Positions 50,205 through 59,485 of a stretch of DNA of 64,000 nucleotides are shown here, piece by piece. Below the pieces are notes generated by a model. It made no database searches, was not told where the DNA came from, and saw only the letters and a program-made list of their open reading frames with translations. The DNA comes from Labedella populi. Lineage in GTDB: Bacteria; Actinomycetota; Actinomycetes; Actinomycetales; Microbacteriaceae. The stretch lies in assembly GCF_004078655.1 (NCBI RefSeq), contig NZ_RZNC01000001.1, forward strand, positions 558,001 through 622,000, in the 5' to 3' direction. Made by a program: the position numbers and the translations under genes. Position 1 is the first letter of the stretch. The number at the start of each line of letters is the position of its first letter.

Positions 50205-51592
50205 TCACGGGTGGGCGGGGACGGTGGGAAGGGGGAGCGTCGCGGTGACGGTCGTCGGGCCTCCCGCCGGGCTCCACACGTCGAGGCGGCCGCCGACCCC
50301 GCGCACGCGCTCGTCGAGCCCGGCGAGCCCATGGCCCTCGAGCGGCTGAGCACCGCCGTGACCGTCGTCGCCGATCACGACACGCAACCAGCGCGTGCCG
50401 CCCTCGCCCGGAACCACCTCGAGTGTCACCGACGCCCACGTCGCACCGGCGTGCTTCGCGACGTTCGCCGCGGCCTCGCTCGCCACGAAGTAGGCCGCCC
50501 GCTGCACCTCGTCGGGGATGACGATCTCGCGGGGGACGTAGGCGCGCACCTCCATGGGCACGGTGCTCCGCGCCGCGAGCGACTCGAGCGCGGCGACGAG
50601 CCCGCGGTCGAGCAGGATCGGCGGCGCGAAGCCGCGCGAGAGGGCACGCAGTTCGTCGAGAGCGTCGCGGGACTGACCCGCAGCCTCGGCGAGCAGGGCG
50701 CGTGCGCGCTCAGGGTCGGTCTCGAGCTGCCGCTCGGCGCCGCGATGTCCATCTGCAGACGGACGAGGCGCTGCTGCGGCCCGTCGTGGATGTCGCGCTC
50801 GAGGCGACGGAGCGCCGTGCCCTCCGCCGCTGCGGCGGCGGTGCGAGTCGCCTGGACCTCGGCGACGCGGTCCTCGAGGTCCTCGCTGCGGAACCTCGCG
50901 AGCATGAGGCGCGCGATCGCGTGGTGGGCGAGTGTGAGCCCGTGCGTGACGAAGGGAAGGGTGGCGAGGAGCAGCAGACCGACGACGACATTGAGCAGCA
51001 TGTCCGCGGCCTGCGCGCCGATCGAAGGCGCAACGCCGGGCCACAACACCTGGAACAGCCCCTGGTTCGTGCGTTCCGCGTCGATCCACCACGGGAAGCT
51101 CCACGCGAGGGCGCCGCCGAGACCGCCGAAGACCCACGCGATCGTGACCGCCCACGTGAAGGTTCCGACGATGGGGTTCACGATCGTGGTGTGCACGAGG
51201 TGCAACCAGGAGTGCGGGTCGGTGAAGGGGCGGAAGAACGTCCGCCAGAATCCCTCGGCAGGGCGGACCGGCCAACGCGGCTCGTCGATCGGAGGGAGCC
51301 CTGCTCCGCGGAGGCGCAGGAGCTCGAACGAGCCGAACGCGCGGCCCACGTACAGGGTCGCGAACAAGACGAACAAGCCGACGTAGATGACGATCGTGCC
51401 GGCACCGATCGCGAAGAGTGTCACGGCAAGGATGTTGCCGGCGATCACGATCGGGAGGGTGGGGAGGAGGAAGCCGAGCTCGCGGGGATCGCCGCGCCAG
51501 AGTTTGCCGTAGGTGGCGAGCGGGCCGTCGGTGGTGCGCCGCTCGCTGGGGTGAGCCGCCACTGGGGTGGTCGCGGCCGTGTCGGTGGTCAT
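50205..51592 (-). pseudogene. Histidine kinase (DesK/NarX type) broken by a one-base frameshift
   Basis: From ATG 51592 (AAGGAG upstream) the frame gives about 280 good residues: a four-helix sensor domain, then the H-box RDIHDGPQQRLVRLQMDIAA. Around 50735-50745 the reading continues in the next frame: AERQLETDPERARALLAEAA, then N-box ASEAAANVAKHAG, GDDGHGGA and GHGLAGLDERVRGVGG, ending at 50205. Joining the frames needs one extra base at the GCGGCGCC junction and yields a normal HisKA_3 kinase of about 462 residues. Without it the protein ends in junk with no ATP-binding domain. This may be a real mutation or a sequencing error; no slippery heptamer is seen. Confidence 0.85.
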
Positions 51593-51758
51593 CGGGTTCT
51601 CCTTGAGTCGCGTCGGCCGAGCGAGACGCTCCGGGACGACGGATCAGCTCCATCATCCCGGAAACGCGCGGTTCGGCGGGGATGACTCCAGCCTCTCCTC
51701 CCGCCTGCCCGTGCCCCATCCTGTGGACTGCCGACGTCGACGGGGGATAGCCCCCCGC

Positions 51759-53591
51759 TCATCTCTCGGGATCGAACTCCACGTCGCTTGTCGGGGCGGC
51801 GCAGCACACGAGGATCGAGCCCGCGGGAGGCGGGACGAGCGGGTCGACGAGGTACTCGACCGTGCCGCTCCGGAGTCGACGGACGCACGTCCCGCAGGCG
51901 CCGACGCGGCACCCGCTCGGCCAGTCCTGGCCGACACCCTCCATCGTGTCGAGAAGCGATCCGGAGCGGGGCCGCCACTGCGCTTCCGCCGATCCCGCGC
52001 GCACGCGATGCGGCCCAGAGGACGAGGCTGCCCGTGGCGCCGTGAGCTCTGCCGCCGCCGGCGAGTAGAAGATTTCGGCGTGGACGTGCTCGGACGGGAC
52101 GCCGGCCGTCTCGAGCGCCGACCGCACCTCAGCGGCGAAGAGCGCTGGACCGCACACGAAGACGTCGACGGCAGTGGGATCGAGTCCGTCGATCGTCGCG
52201 AGGACGTCGCTCGCGGTCGGCCGTCCGGCCCGAGCGCCATGCGACTGGACCCCGTCGGGGTCCGCTCGGCTGAGGTGGAGGGTGAGAGAAGCGTCCCCGA
52301 GCGCCGCGGACGACCGGGCCACCTCCTCCCACAGTGCGAGGTCGGCCGCCGACCGCTCCACGTGGAGAACGCGCACGCGCCGGTCCGAGCGCTCCGCCGC
52401 GAGCGCGCGCAACATCGCGGTGGTCGGGGTGATGCCGGACCCGGCGCTCACGAGCACGACGTCGCGCTCGTGAGCGCGATCGAGCGTCACGTCCCCGAAG
52501 GGACCAGTGATGATGAGATCGTCACCCACCGAGAACCGCTCGTGCATGGCGGTGGAGATGCGGCCGTCGCGGCGGACGGTGATGCGGGCGCGACCCGGTG
52601 CGATCGCGGAGATCGTGTACGCGCGCCACGCGGGCGCTTCCTCGCCCGGGAGATGCACACGCACGTGCTGACCCGGTCTCGCCTCGCCGATCAGGCCCGT
52701 TGGATCCGCGATCCAGAAGCTCGCCGAGCGGGAGCCCGCCGTCTGCCGGTCGACGATTCGGCCGGTGCGGGGCCATCCGGCCTCGCCGTCGAGCGGAGCC
52801 GCCTCCGGTGCCGTGTGGTCGAGGATCTTCAGGGCGTCGCCCGCGCGCACGGAACCGCCTGTGATGACGCGCGCGTAGACGCCGCAGTACATGTGGCCGA
52901 AGCGGCTCGCGAGCAGGGCGGGGACGTTGAGATCCGAGACCCCGGAGACGGGATCGATCGTCGTGGCGCGGCAGCGGTCCGTCGGCTGGAAGAACTCGAG
53001 GACGGCACCACCGACGCGGACGCGGCGGCCGAGGAGGTCGAGCTCGCCCCAGGCGGGGACGCCGTCGAGCAGGATGTTCCCGCGGAATCGACGCGGATCG
53101 ACCTCCGCTCCGGCGGTGGACTCGAGCGCGGCGACGGTGGCGAGGTTGATGAATGAGAGGTGCGCCTCGGGCCAGTCCCAGAGACCGGTGGCGCCGGTGC
53201 GGATGAGGCGCACGGGCCCGGCGGGCCCTGCGGTCAGTGCATCGCCGAGGAGCGCGTTGACGGTCGATCCGCGCAGGGTGGCCGTGCCGAGCGGCGCGCT
53301 CGCCGTGTCGCCGCCCGGCGCGGTGAGCGTGAGGACCGGGTCGTCCCCCTCGGCCCCGTCGAGAGCGACGCCGAACCGGACGATCCCCTCGTAGCGTGCG
53401 ACGTGGAAGTACGCCTCACGGGAGTTCCAGGCCGCGGGCGTCTCGACGCGCACGCGCCCGTTCTCGATCGCGTGGCTCCGGTCCCATCGCAGTCCGCGCC
53501 CCGGCTCGAGCGCCACGGCGCCCTCGGCGACGATCCCGGGCAAGCCCTTCACCGGGTAGCGGGTGATCGACGCGATCCGCGGCTCGCTCAT
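51759..53591 (-). CDS. MOSC domain fused to ferredoxin-reductase and 2Fe-2S domains
   Basis: A 610-residue cytosolic protein in three parts. MOSC-N/MOSC (about 1-260): ITRYPVKGLPG, RFRGNILLDG, and the likely Mo-binding Cys in FFQPTDRCRATTIDP. Reductase (about 280-490): FAD site AYTISAI, and NAD site VLVSAGSGITPTTAMLRAL. Ferredoxin (about 515-610): GCRVGACGTCVRRL plus a downstream CC, the C-x4-C-x2-C cluster pattern. It is a single-chain version of a mARC/YiiM-like N-reductive system, passing electrons from NAD(P)H via flavin and iron-sulphur to molybdenum. The substrate (an N-hydroxylated compound) is inferred. ATG 53591 follows GGAGGAAGC. Confidence 0.87.
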   Translation of the reverse strand: MSEPRIASITRYPVKGLPGIVAEGAVALEPGRGLRWDRSHAIENGRVRVETPAAWNSREAYFHVARYEGIVRFGVALDGAEGDDPVLTLTAPGGDTASAPLGTATLRGSTVNALLGDALTAGPAGPVRLIRTGATGLWDWPEAHLSFINLATVAALESTAGAEVDPRRFRGNILLDGVPAWGELDLLGRRVRVGGAVLEFFQPTDRCRATTIDPVSGVSDLNVPALLASRFGHMYCGVYARVITGGSVRAGDALKILDHTAPEAAPLDGEAGWPRTGRIVDRQTAGSRSASFWIADPTGLIGEARPGQHVRVHLPGEEAPAWRAYTISAIAPGRARITVRRDGRISTAMHERFSVGDDLIITGPFGDVTLDRAHERDVVLVSAGSGITPTTAMLRALAAERSDRRVRVLHVERSAADLALWEEVARSSAALGDASLTLHLSRADPDGVQSHGARAGRPTASDVLATIDGLDPTAVDVFVCGPALFAAEVRSALETAGVPSEHVHAEIFYSPAAAELTAPRAASSSGPHRVRAGSAEAQWRPRSGSLLDTMEGVGQDWPSGCRVGACGTCVRRLRSGTVEYLVDPLVPPPAGSILVCCAAPTSDVEFDPER

Positions 53592-53653
53592 GCTTCCTCC
53601 CCGGTCTCGGCGAACCGCTCGACACGTCGCCACCCTCCATGATCCCGCGTCGA

Positions 53654-53751
53654 CCCTCTTCTCCCCTCTCTTACCCCCCTAAAAACTTCTTATGTGCTTG
53701 AAAATTCGAGCACATAAGAAGTTTTCAGGGGGGAGAGAGGGGAGAGGAGGG
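53654..53751. repeat. Hairpin element, copy 2 (extended 44-nt arms)
   Basis: The inner stem is AAAACTTCTTATGTGC (53682-53697) with 53710-53725, around loop TTGAAAATTCGA. It extends outward through CCCCC/GGGGG and a polypyrimidine/polypurine stretch to about 53654 and 53751, with one bulge and few mismatches. The loop is nearly that of copy 1. Two stem positions differ on both arms so that pairing is kept. It begins directly after the SDR stop (53753) on the minus strand. Confidence 0.75.
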
Positions 53752-53752
53752 C

Positions 53753-54502
53753 TCAGGGGGCGGGGCGGGGGCGGAGGGCCTGCATGCCGCCGTCGACCGC
53801 GAGGTCGATGCCCGTCGTGGAGCCGGACCGCGGGCTCGCGAGGTATGCGACCGCGTCGGCGACCTCGTCGGCGGAGACGAGCCGGCCGTGCGGCTGGCGC
53901 GCCTCGAGGGCGGCTCGCTCCGCGACCGGGTCGTCCGCCGAGTCGAGCAAACGGCCGACCCACGGAGTGTCGGCCGTTCCCGGGTTCACGCAGTTCACGC
54001 GGATGCCCTCGCGGATGTGATCCGCCGCCATCGCGCGGGTGAGCGCGAGCACCGCGCCCTTCGAGGCGCTGTAGAGCGCGCGTTGGGGGAGCCCGGCGGT
54101 CGCGGCGATCGACGACGTGTTCACGATCGCGGCGGCCGGCGACTCCCGGAGGTGCGGAAGGGCGGCGCGCGCCACCCGCGCCATGCCGATGACGTTGATG
54201 TCGAACACGCGGGCCCACTCGGCGTCGTCGTTGTCCGCGACGGTGCCCTGGGCGCCGATCCCCGCGTTGTTCACCACGATGTCGAGCCGCCCGAACTCGT
54301 CGACGACCCGCTGCACCGCGGCGCGCACGGAGGCGTCGTCCGAGACGTCCGCGCGCACCGAGAGGTGTCGCTCGTCGCTCGACTCCGCCAGGTCGAGCAC
54401 GCCGACGCGTGCTCCGCCCTCCGCGAGTCGCGCCGCGATGGCGGCGCCGATCCCGGAGGCTCCGCCCGTGACGACCGCCACGAGCCCGTCGAAATCACCC
54501 AT
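53753..54502 (-). CDS. SDR, probable 2-keto-3-deoxy-L-fuconate dehydrogenase
   Basis: A 249-residue classical SDR. VAVVTGGASGIGAAIAARL binds NAD, VNNAGIGAQG is the NNAG motif, and Ser in NTSSIAATAGLP with YSASK complete the active site. In the non-phosphorylative L-fucose pathway an SDR oxidises 2-keto-3-deoxy-L-fuconate to the 2,4-diketo acid, the substrate of the adjoining hydrolase; that role fits this gene. L-fucose dehydrogenase is the alternative. It follows the hydrolase by 39 nt. Assignment is from context. Confidence 0.72.
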   Translation of the reverse strand: MGDFDGLVAVVTGGASGIGAAIAARLAEGGARVGVLDLAESSDERHLSVRADVSDDASVRAAVQRVVDEFGRLDIVVNNAGIGAQGTVADNDDAEWARVFDINVIGMARVARAALPHLRESPAAAIVNTSSIAATAGLPQRALYSASKGAVLALTRAMAADHIREGIRVNCVNPGTADTPWVGRLLDSADDPVAERAALEARQPHGRLVSADEVADAVAYLASPRSGSTTGIDLAVDGGMQALRPRPAP

Positions 54503-54541
54503 GATCCCTGATGTCCTTACGTCGATGGTGGAAGGCGTCGC

Positions 54542-55393
54542 TCACGGAGCGGCGCTGAACTCCTGGCGCTGTCGGCCGAGCCCGTCGATCTCGATCTCGA
54601 CGACGTCGCCCGGCTGGATGTAGGGGAACCGCCCGGACAGGGCGACGCCTTCCGGCGTGCCGGTCAGGACGAGGTCGCCCGGTTCGAGGGTCATGTACTG
54701 GCTGAGGTGCCAGACGATGTGGTCCACGCCGAAGATCTGATCGGCCGTCGACGAGTCCTGCCGCGGCTCGCCGTTGACCCAACTGCGCAGCCGCAGGTTC
54801 TGGTAGTCGACGTCCTCGGGCGTGACGAGCCAGGGTCCGGTCGGGTTGAAGCCCGGCGCGATCTTGCCCTTCGACCACTGGCCGCCCGACTCCTCGAGCT
54901 GAAAGGTGCGCTCCGACAGATCGTTCGCCGTCACGAAGCCGGCGATGTGCGCGACGCTGTCGTCGGGGGAGTCGAGGTAGCTCGCTCGCGCGCCGATGAC
55001 GATCCCGAGCTCGACCTCCCAGTCCGTCTTCACGCTGCGGCGGGGGATGTGCACGTGGTCATTCGGTCCCACGACGGTGTTCGGGACCTTGAGGAAGACG
55101 ACGGGGACCTCGGGAGGGGCCGAGCCCGACTCGGCCGCGTGCGCCGCGTAGTTCATGCCGATGCAGACGACGGCGCTCGGCCGGGCGATCGGTGCCCCGG
55201 TGCGGAGGGATGCGGCGTCCTCGACCTCGGGCAGCTGCCCGTTCGCGCGCGCTTCGGCGGCGCGGGCGACGCCGTCCCCCGACAGGAAGTCTCCGTCGAT
55301 GTCGGCGGTGAGGGAGCGGAGGTCGAACGTGGCGTCCCCGTCGATGAGGACGGGGATCTCCTGGCCGACGGGGCCGAGGCGGGCGAACTTCAT
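54542..55393 (-). CDS. FAH-family hydrolase, probable 2,4-diketo-3-deoxy-L-fuconate hydrolase
   Basis: A 283-residue fumarylacetoacetate-hydrolase fold protein. [14 protein letters not shown] opens the catalytic domain, [10 protein letters not shown] carries the metal-binding Glu pair, [22 protein letters not shown] is characteristic of the diketo-deoxy-sugar-acid hydrolases, and [10 protein letters not shown] closes the site. It should split 2,4-diketo-3-deoxy-L-fuconate to pyruvate and lactate. ATG 55393 follows GGAAGGAATCGCACG. It is divergent from fucD over an operator-like dyad. Confidence 0.82.
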   Translation of the reverse strand: MKFARLGPVGQEIPVLIDGDATFDLRSLTADIDGDFLSGDGVARAAEARANGQLPEVEDAASLRTGAPIARPSAVVCIGMNYAAHAAESGSAPPEVPVVFLKVPNTVVGPNDHVHIPRRSVKTDWEVELGIVIGARASYLDSPDDSVAHIAGFVTANDLSERTFQLEESGGQWSKGKIAPGFNPTGPWLVTPEDVDYQNLRLRSWVNGEPRQDSSTADQIFGVDHIVWHLSQYMTLEPGDLVLTGTPEGVALSGRFPYIQPGDVVEIEIDGLGRQRQEFSAAP

Positions 55394-55503
55394 CGTGCGA
55401 TTCCTTCCAGGGGGACGTCGCTGTCGCGAGGGAACATCAGAACTCTAGCGGGGGGAAACGGGTCGAGGCAGCCCCAGTACCCCGGATCGGCGCAATTGAC
55501 ACT

Positions 55504-55522
55504 ATAGACATCGGATGTTTAT
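55504..55522. promoter_or_regulatory. Operator-like dyad ATAGACATC-G-GATGTTTAT
   Basis: A 19-bp dyad with a single mismatched pair, in the 161-bp gap between the divergent FAH and fucD genes. It overlaps likely promoter sequence (ACTATAG). Part of it (TCGGATGTTT) recurs inverted at 57940-57949 before fucU. It is the probable site of a fucose-responsive regulator of the GntR or LacI sort, not present in this window. Confidence 0.65.
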
Positions 55523-55554
55523 GCTCGCAGCATCCAACGAAGGAGAAACCGTCC

Positions 55555-56865
55555 GTGAGCATCGTCACCGCCATCGACACGAGCGACATCCGCTTCCCCA
55601 CGTCCCAGCAGCTCGACGGCTCCGACGCGATGAATGCCGACCCCGATTACTCGGCGGCCTACCTCCGGATCTCGACCGACGCGAGCGACGGTCTCGAGGG
55701 CCACGGCTTCGTCTTCACCATCGGACGCGGAAACGACGTCCAGGTCGCCGCGATCCACGCCCTCCGCGAGCATCTCGTCGGTCGGAACGTCGAGGACCTG
55801 CTCGCGAACATGGGGGCGACGTGGCGCAAGTTCGTCTACGACTCGCAGTTGCGCTGGCTCGGTCCCGAGAAGGGCGTCATGCACATGGCGATCGGCGCCG
55901 TGGTCAACGCGCTGTGGGACCTCAAGGCGAAGCGTGCCGGCCTCCCGCTCTGGCAGCTCCTCTCGCGGATGACCCCGGAGCAGCTCGTCGAGCTCGTCGA
56001 CTTCCGCTACCTGAGCGACGCGATCACGCCCGCCGACGCGCTCGAGATCTTCCGTGCGGCGGAGCCCGGTCGCGCCGAACGCGAGGCGGCCCTGCTCGCG
56101 ACCGGCTACCCCGCCTACACGACGACGCCCGGCTGGCTCGGCTACTCGGATGAGAAGCTCGTCCGCCTCGCGAAGGAGGCCGTCGCCGACGGCTTCGACC
56201 AGATCAAGCTCAAGGTGGGTGCGGACCTCGAGGACGACATCCGCCGCATGCGGCTCGCTCGCGAGGCCGTCGGTCCGGACGTCCGGATCGCGATCGACGC
56301 GAACCAGCGCTGGGACGTCGCAGACGCGATCGAGTGGGTCAACGCCCTCGCCCCGTTCGACGTGGCGTGGATCGAGGAGCCGACGAACCCCGACGACATC
56401 CTCGGGCACGCCGCGATCGCCCGCGGCGTCGCGCCGATCCCCGTCGCCACGGGGGAGCACGGTGCGAACCGCGTCATGTTCAAGCAGTTCCTGCAGGCGA
56501 AGGCCCTCGAGGTGCTCCAGATCGACGCCACGCGCGTCGCCGGGGTCAACGAGAACATCGCGATCCTGCTCCTGGCCCACCGCTTCGGCGTCCCCGTCTG
56601 CCCGCACGCGGGAGGGGTCGGCCTCTGCGAGGCCGTCCAGCACCTCTCGATGTTCGACGCCGTCGCGCTCTCCGGCGAGACGACCGGGCGCGTCATCGAA
56701 TTCGTCGACCACCTCCACGAGCACTTCGTCACGCCCGTCGACGTGCGCGGCGGTGCCTACTGGCCGCCGCTCGCGCCCGGAGCCGGCGCCGAGATGCTCG
56801 CGAGCACGCGTGAGGAGTTCACGTTCTCGCCGTCGGCCGACGTTCGAGAGGTGGTCGCCCGGTGA
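55555..56865 (+). CDS. fucD: L-fuconate dehydratase
   Basis: A 436-residue enolase-superfamily enzyme. The N-terminus [27 protein letters not shown] is characteristic of FucD/ENOSF1. Catalytic residues: Lys pair in [10 protein letters not shown], Asp in [11 protein letters not shown], Glu in [21 protein letters not shown], and the His base in [12 protein letters not shown]. It dehydrates L-fuconate to 2-keto-3-deoxy-L-fuconate. GTG 55555 follows AAGGAGAAACC. The aldo/keto reductase GTG overlaps its stop. Confidence 0.93.
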   Translation: MSIVTAIDTSDIRFPTSQQLDGSDAMNADPDYSAAYLRISTDASDGLEGHGFVFTIGRGNDVQVAAIHALREHLVGRNVEDLLANMGATWRKFVYDSQLRWLGPEKGVMHMAIGAVVNALWDLKAKRAGLPLWQLLSRMTPEQLVELVDFRYLSDAITPADALEIFRAAEPGRAEREAALLATGYPAYTTTPGWLGYSDEKLVRLAKEAVADGFDQIKLKVGADLEDDIRRMRLAREAVGPDVRIAIDANQRWDVADAIEWVNALAPFDVAWIEEPTNPDDILGHAAIARGVAPIPVATGEHGANRVMFKQFLQAKALEVLQIDATRVAGVNENIAILLLAHRFGVPVCPHAGGVGLCEAVQHLSMFDAVALSGETTGRVIEFVDHLHEHFVTPVDVRGGAYWPPLAPGAGAEMLASTREEFTFSPSADVREVVAR

Positions 56866-57893
56866 CGACACTGCGCACCGCCGCGACCGCCGTCCCGTTC
56901 GGCGATCTCACGTACGGTGCCGCGAACGTCGGCAACCTCTTCCGCGCTCTGACGGATGACGACGCGGCCGCCGTCCTCGAGGCGGCGTGGGAGGCGGGTA
57001 TCCGCTCGTTCGACACCGCTCCCCACTACGGGCTCGGGCTGTCGGAGCGACGGCTCGGAGCGTTCCTGCGTACGAAGCCACGCGACGAGTTCGTGATCTC
57101 GACGAAGGTCGGACGGCTCCTCCGCCCGAATCCGGAGGCTGACGGCGGTCTCGATCTCGACAACGACTTCCACGTCCCGACGGACCTCCGTCGGGAGTGG
57201 GACCTGAGCGCGGACGGCATTCGGCGGAGCCTCGAGGAGTCGCTCGAGCGCCTCGGTCTCGATCGCGTCGATGTGCTCTACCTGCACGATCCCGAGCGGC
57301 ACTCGCTGCGTGAGGGTCTCGACTCCGCCATCCCGGCGCTCGCCGCCTTGCGTGACGAGAGGACGGTCTCGGCGGTCGGCGTCGGGGCGATGACGACGGA
57401 AGCGCTCACGGCGTCCGCCGAGACGGGGGCAATCGACCTTCTCATGGTGGCCGGGCGGTTCACGCTCGCGGAGCAGCCCGCGGCCCTCGACGTCTTCCCG
57501 GCGTGCGATCGCAACGGCGTCGGTGTCGTCGTGGCGTCCGTATTCAACTCGGGGCTCCTCGCGCAGGACGTCCCGGCGCGCGACGGCCGGTACGAGTACG
57601 GCTCGGTGCCGGACGACGTCTTCGACAGGGTCTCCGCGATCGCCGCGGTCTGCGCGGAGTTCGACGTCCCACTCCCGCACGTGGCGCTGCAGTTCGTGCA
57701 GCGGCACCCCCTCGTCCGTACGGTCGTGGTGGGCGCGAGCCGCCCGGAGCAGATCCGCCAGAACGCCGAGCGGATGGGCGCCCCCGTCCCGGACGGCGTC
57801 TGGAATCGACTCGAGGAGGACGGTCTCGTGTCCGCTCTCAGTCCGCGATGCGTGCCCTCATCCGAGCGATGCGTGCCCTCATCCGATGTCTAA
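56862..57893 (+). CDS. Aldo/keto reductase, probable L-fucose dehydrogenase
   Basis: A 343-residue AKR of the D-threo-aldose 1-dehydrogenase type. [15 protein letters not shown] opens it; Asp and Tyr are in [19 protein letters not shown], Lys in [11 protein letters not shown], His in [11 protein letters not shown]. In this locus it should oxidise L-fucose to the lactone. GTG 56862 overlaps fucD by four bases. The C-terminal tail holds two exact 21-nt tandem repeats (57845-57886) encoding RCVPSSE and RCVPSSD, an oddity for the family. Confidence 0.85.
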   Translation: MTTLRTAATAVPFGDLTYGAANVGNLFRALTDDDAAAVLEAAWEAGIRSFDTAPHYGLGLSERRLGAFLRTKPRDEFVISTKVGRLLRPNPEADGGLDLDNDFHVPTDLRREWDLSADGIRRSLEESLERLGLDRVDVLYLHDPERHSLREGLDSAIPALAALRDERTVSAVGVGAMTTEALTASAETGAIDLLMVAGRFTLAEQPAALDVFPACDRNGVGVVVASVFNSGLLAQDVPARDGRYEYGSVPDDVFDRVSAIAAVCAEFDVPLPHVALQFVQRHPLVRTVVVGASRPEQIRQNAERMGAPVPDGVWNRLEEDGLVSALSPRCVPSSERCVPSSDV

Positions 57894-57970
57894 TCGTGAT
57901 CTGACGGTCTCCTGTCTCCCCGACCGCCCTCTATCATCGGAAACATCCGACCGCTCGAAGGAGAGTGATC

Positions 57971-58399
57971 ATGCTCGACGGAATTGATCCCGTCCTCACG
58001 GGGGAGCTCCTGCTCCACCTCGACGCGATGGGTCATTCGGACGCGGTCGTCGTCGCCGACGCGCATTTCCCTGCCCACCGCATCGGGTCCCGTGTCGTCG
58101 ACCTGCCGACGCTCTCCTCGCCCCGCGTGCTCGCGGCGATCCGCTCGGTCGTGCCGCTCGACGACGCTCCCGGCCTCGACCTCATGAGGTCGGCCGACGG
58201 AGGGGTCCTCGATGTCCAGCGCGAACTCATGACGGCGGCCGGAACGGGCGACCGTGACGTGCGTTTCGTCGAACGATTCGACTTCTACGACGTCGCTGCG
58301 CCTGCCTACCTCATCGTGCGCACGGGCGAGACCCGGAAGTACGGCAACGCGATCCTGCGCAAGGGTGTCGTCGGGCACCCGCCGGCGGTGGGCTCGTGA
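57971..58399 (+). CDS. fucU: L-fucose mutarotase (FucU/RbsD family)
   Basis: A 142-residue protein of the RbsD/FucU fold. MLDGIDPVLTGELLLHLDAMGHSDAVVVADAHFPA carries the conserved His of GHSD and ADAHFP; FYDVAAPAYLIVRTGETRKYGNAILRKG is the FucU C-terminal segment with the catalytic Tyr/Arg. It speeds interconversion of the fucose anomers so that the dehydrogenase gets its preferred form. ATG 57971 has AAGGAG seven nt upstream. It is third in the fucD set, after a 77-nt gap. Confidence 0.92.
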   Translation: MLDGIDPVLTGELLLHLDAMGHSDAVVVADAHFPAHRIGSRVVDLPTLSSPRVLAAIRSVVPLDDAPGLDLMRSADGGVLDVQRELMTAAGTGDRDVRFVERFDFYDVAAPAYLIVRTGETRKYGNAILRKGVVGHPPAVGS

Positions 58400-58413
58400 G
58401 TGCCGCTGCGCGG

Positions 58414-59283
58414 TCAGTGCAGCGCGATCGTCTCGACGGTCCGCAGGTGGTCGCGGATGAAGCGGTTGGCGTGGGCCGCGAGGTCGTCGCCGTCGTCCCA
58501 GAGGTTCCGCCACACGCCGAGGGTGTTGCTGAGCGTGGCGCTCACGACCGTCGAGGAGAAGGACTCGAAGACCACGGGTCCGTCGTAGTCGACGCGCGCG
58601 AGTGCGCGGAAGAAGGAATCGAAGTCGACCGTTCCGGATCCCAAGTACCCGCGGTGCGACTCGCCGATGTGCACGTAGCCGAGCCTCTCATCGACGTCGA
58701 GCACGGGCTGCATGAGGTCGGACTCCTCGATGTTCATGTGGTACGTGTCGAGGTGCACGAAGACGTTCTCGCGGTCGATCGCGTCGAGGAAGCCGAGCGC
58801 TTGTCGGCCCGTGTTGACGAGATTCGTCTCGTAGCGGTTGACGACCTCGAGCGAGAGGTCGATCCCGAGTGCGGCGGCCTTCTCGGCGAGGCGCCTGAGC
58901 GCGGCGGCGCTCGCCGCGCGGCCCTCGGCCGTCGGCGGCGTGACGTACTTCTTCATGGCGCTGTAGAGGACGCCACAGAGCTTCGTGGAGCCGAGGGCTG
59001 CGACGATGTCGAGGCATTCCTCGAGGAGTCGCTCGCCGGCCTCCCGGGCTTCCGGGTCCTCACTCGTGAGGTCGGTCGCGTCGCTGAGGCCCAGGGAGGC
59101 CGTCGCCGCGATGCCGTGCGCGGCGAGCTCGCGGGCCGCGTGCTCGCGGTCGAAGGCGTAGGGGTCCATGAGCGGGAATTCGATGAGGTCGAAACCGGCC
59201 TGGGCGGTCTTCTCGACGGCGAGCGAAATGCCGGCACGGTCGAAGGTTCCGGTGAAAACGAGGGCGTGGACGCCGATCTGCAC
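58414..59283 (-). CDS. Sugar isomerase/epimerase (D-tagatose 3-epimerase-like TIM barrel)
   Basis: A 289-residue AP-endonuclease-2-type barrel. IGVHALVFTGTFD opens it, DLSLEVVNRYETNLVNT carries the first metal Glu, VFVHLDTYHMNIEE the Asp/His, and YVHIGESHRGYLGSG the substrate loop; the last metal Glu is in PVVFESFSS. These are the ketose 3-epimerase motifs. Its part in fucose use is unclear; it may act on another deoxy or pentose sugar brought in by the same importer. GTG 59283 follows AAAGGA. Divergent from the importer. Confidence 0.85.
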   Translation of the reverse strand: MQIGVHALVFTGTFDRAGISLAVEKTAQAGFDLIEFPLMDPYAFDREHAARELAAHGIAATASLGLSDATDLTSEDPEAREAGERLLEECLDIVAALGSTKLCGVLYSAMKKYVTPPTAEGRAASAAALRRLAEKAAALGIDLSLEVVNRYETNLVNTGRQALGFLDAIDRENVFVHLDTYHMNIEESDLMQPVLDVDERLGYVHIGESHRGYLGSGTVDFDSFFRALARVDYDGPVVFESFSSTVVSATLSNTLGVWRNLWDDGDDLAAHANRFIRDHLRTVETIALH

Positions 59284-59365
59284 GGGGTGGTCCTTTCTCG
59301 AGGATCGTCTCTGATCCGGGGAAACGTCGGTGGTTCTCGCCCACACTATGCTTTTCACGCGCCAT

Positions 59366-59383
59366 TAGATACATTTAGGTACA
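59366..59383. promoter_or_regulatory. Direct repeat TAGATACA-TT-TAGGTACA in importer promoter region
   Basis: Two similar octamers, 10 bp apart, lie in the divergent region between the epimerase and importer ATPase genes. The inverted form TGTATCTA recurs at 62200-62207 before the binding-protein gene. Possible binding sites for one regulator of both transcripts. Confidence 0.45.
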
Positions 59384-59485
59384 ACTTCGGCCCTGAGGTC
59401 CCGACGAGCGAGTGCGACCATGTCGCCTGAGTTTCCGGGAACCCGCGGACCGGAGACGCATCTCTCCAACGAAGCAGGGAGCAAC

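Noticed and set aside
50735-50745. Programmed -1 frameshift in the kinase gene
   Set aside because: The junction has no X-XXY-YYZ slippery heptamer or obvious downstream pseudoknot, so mutation or sequencing error is more likely.
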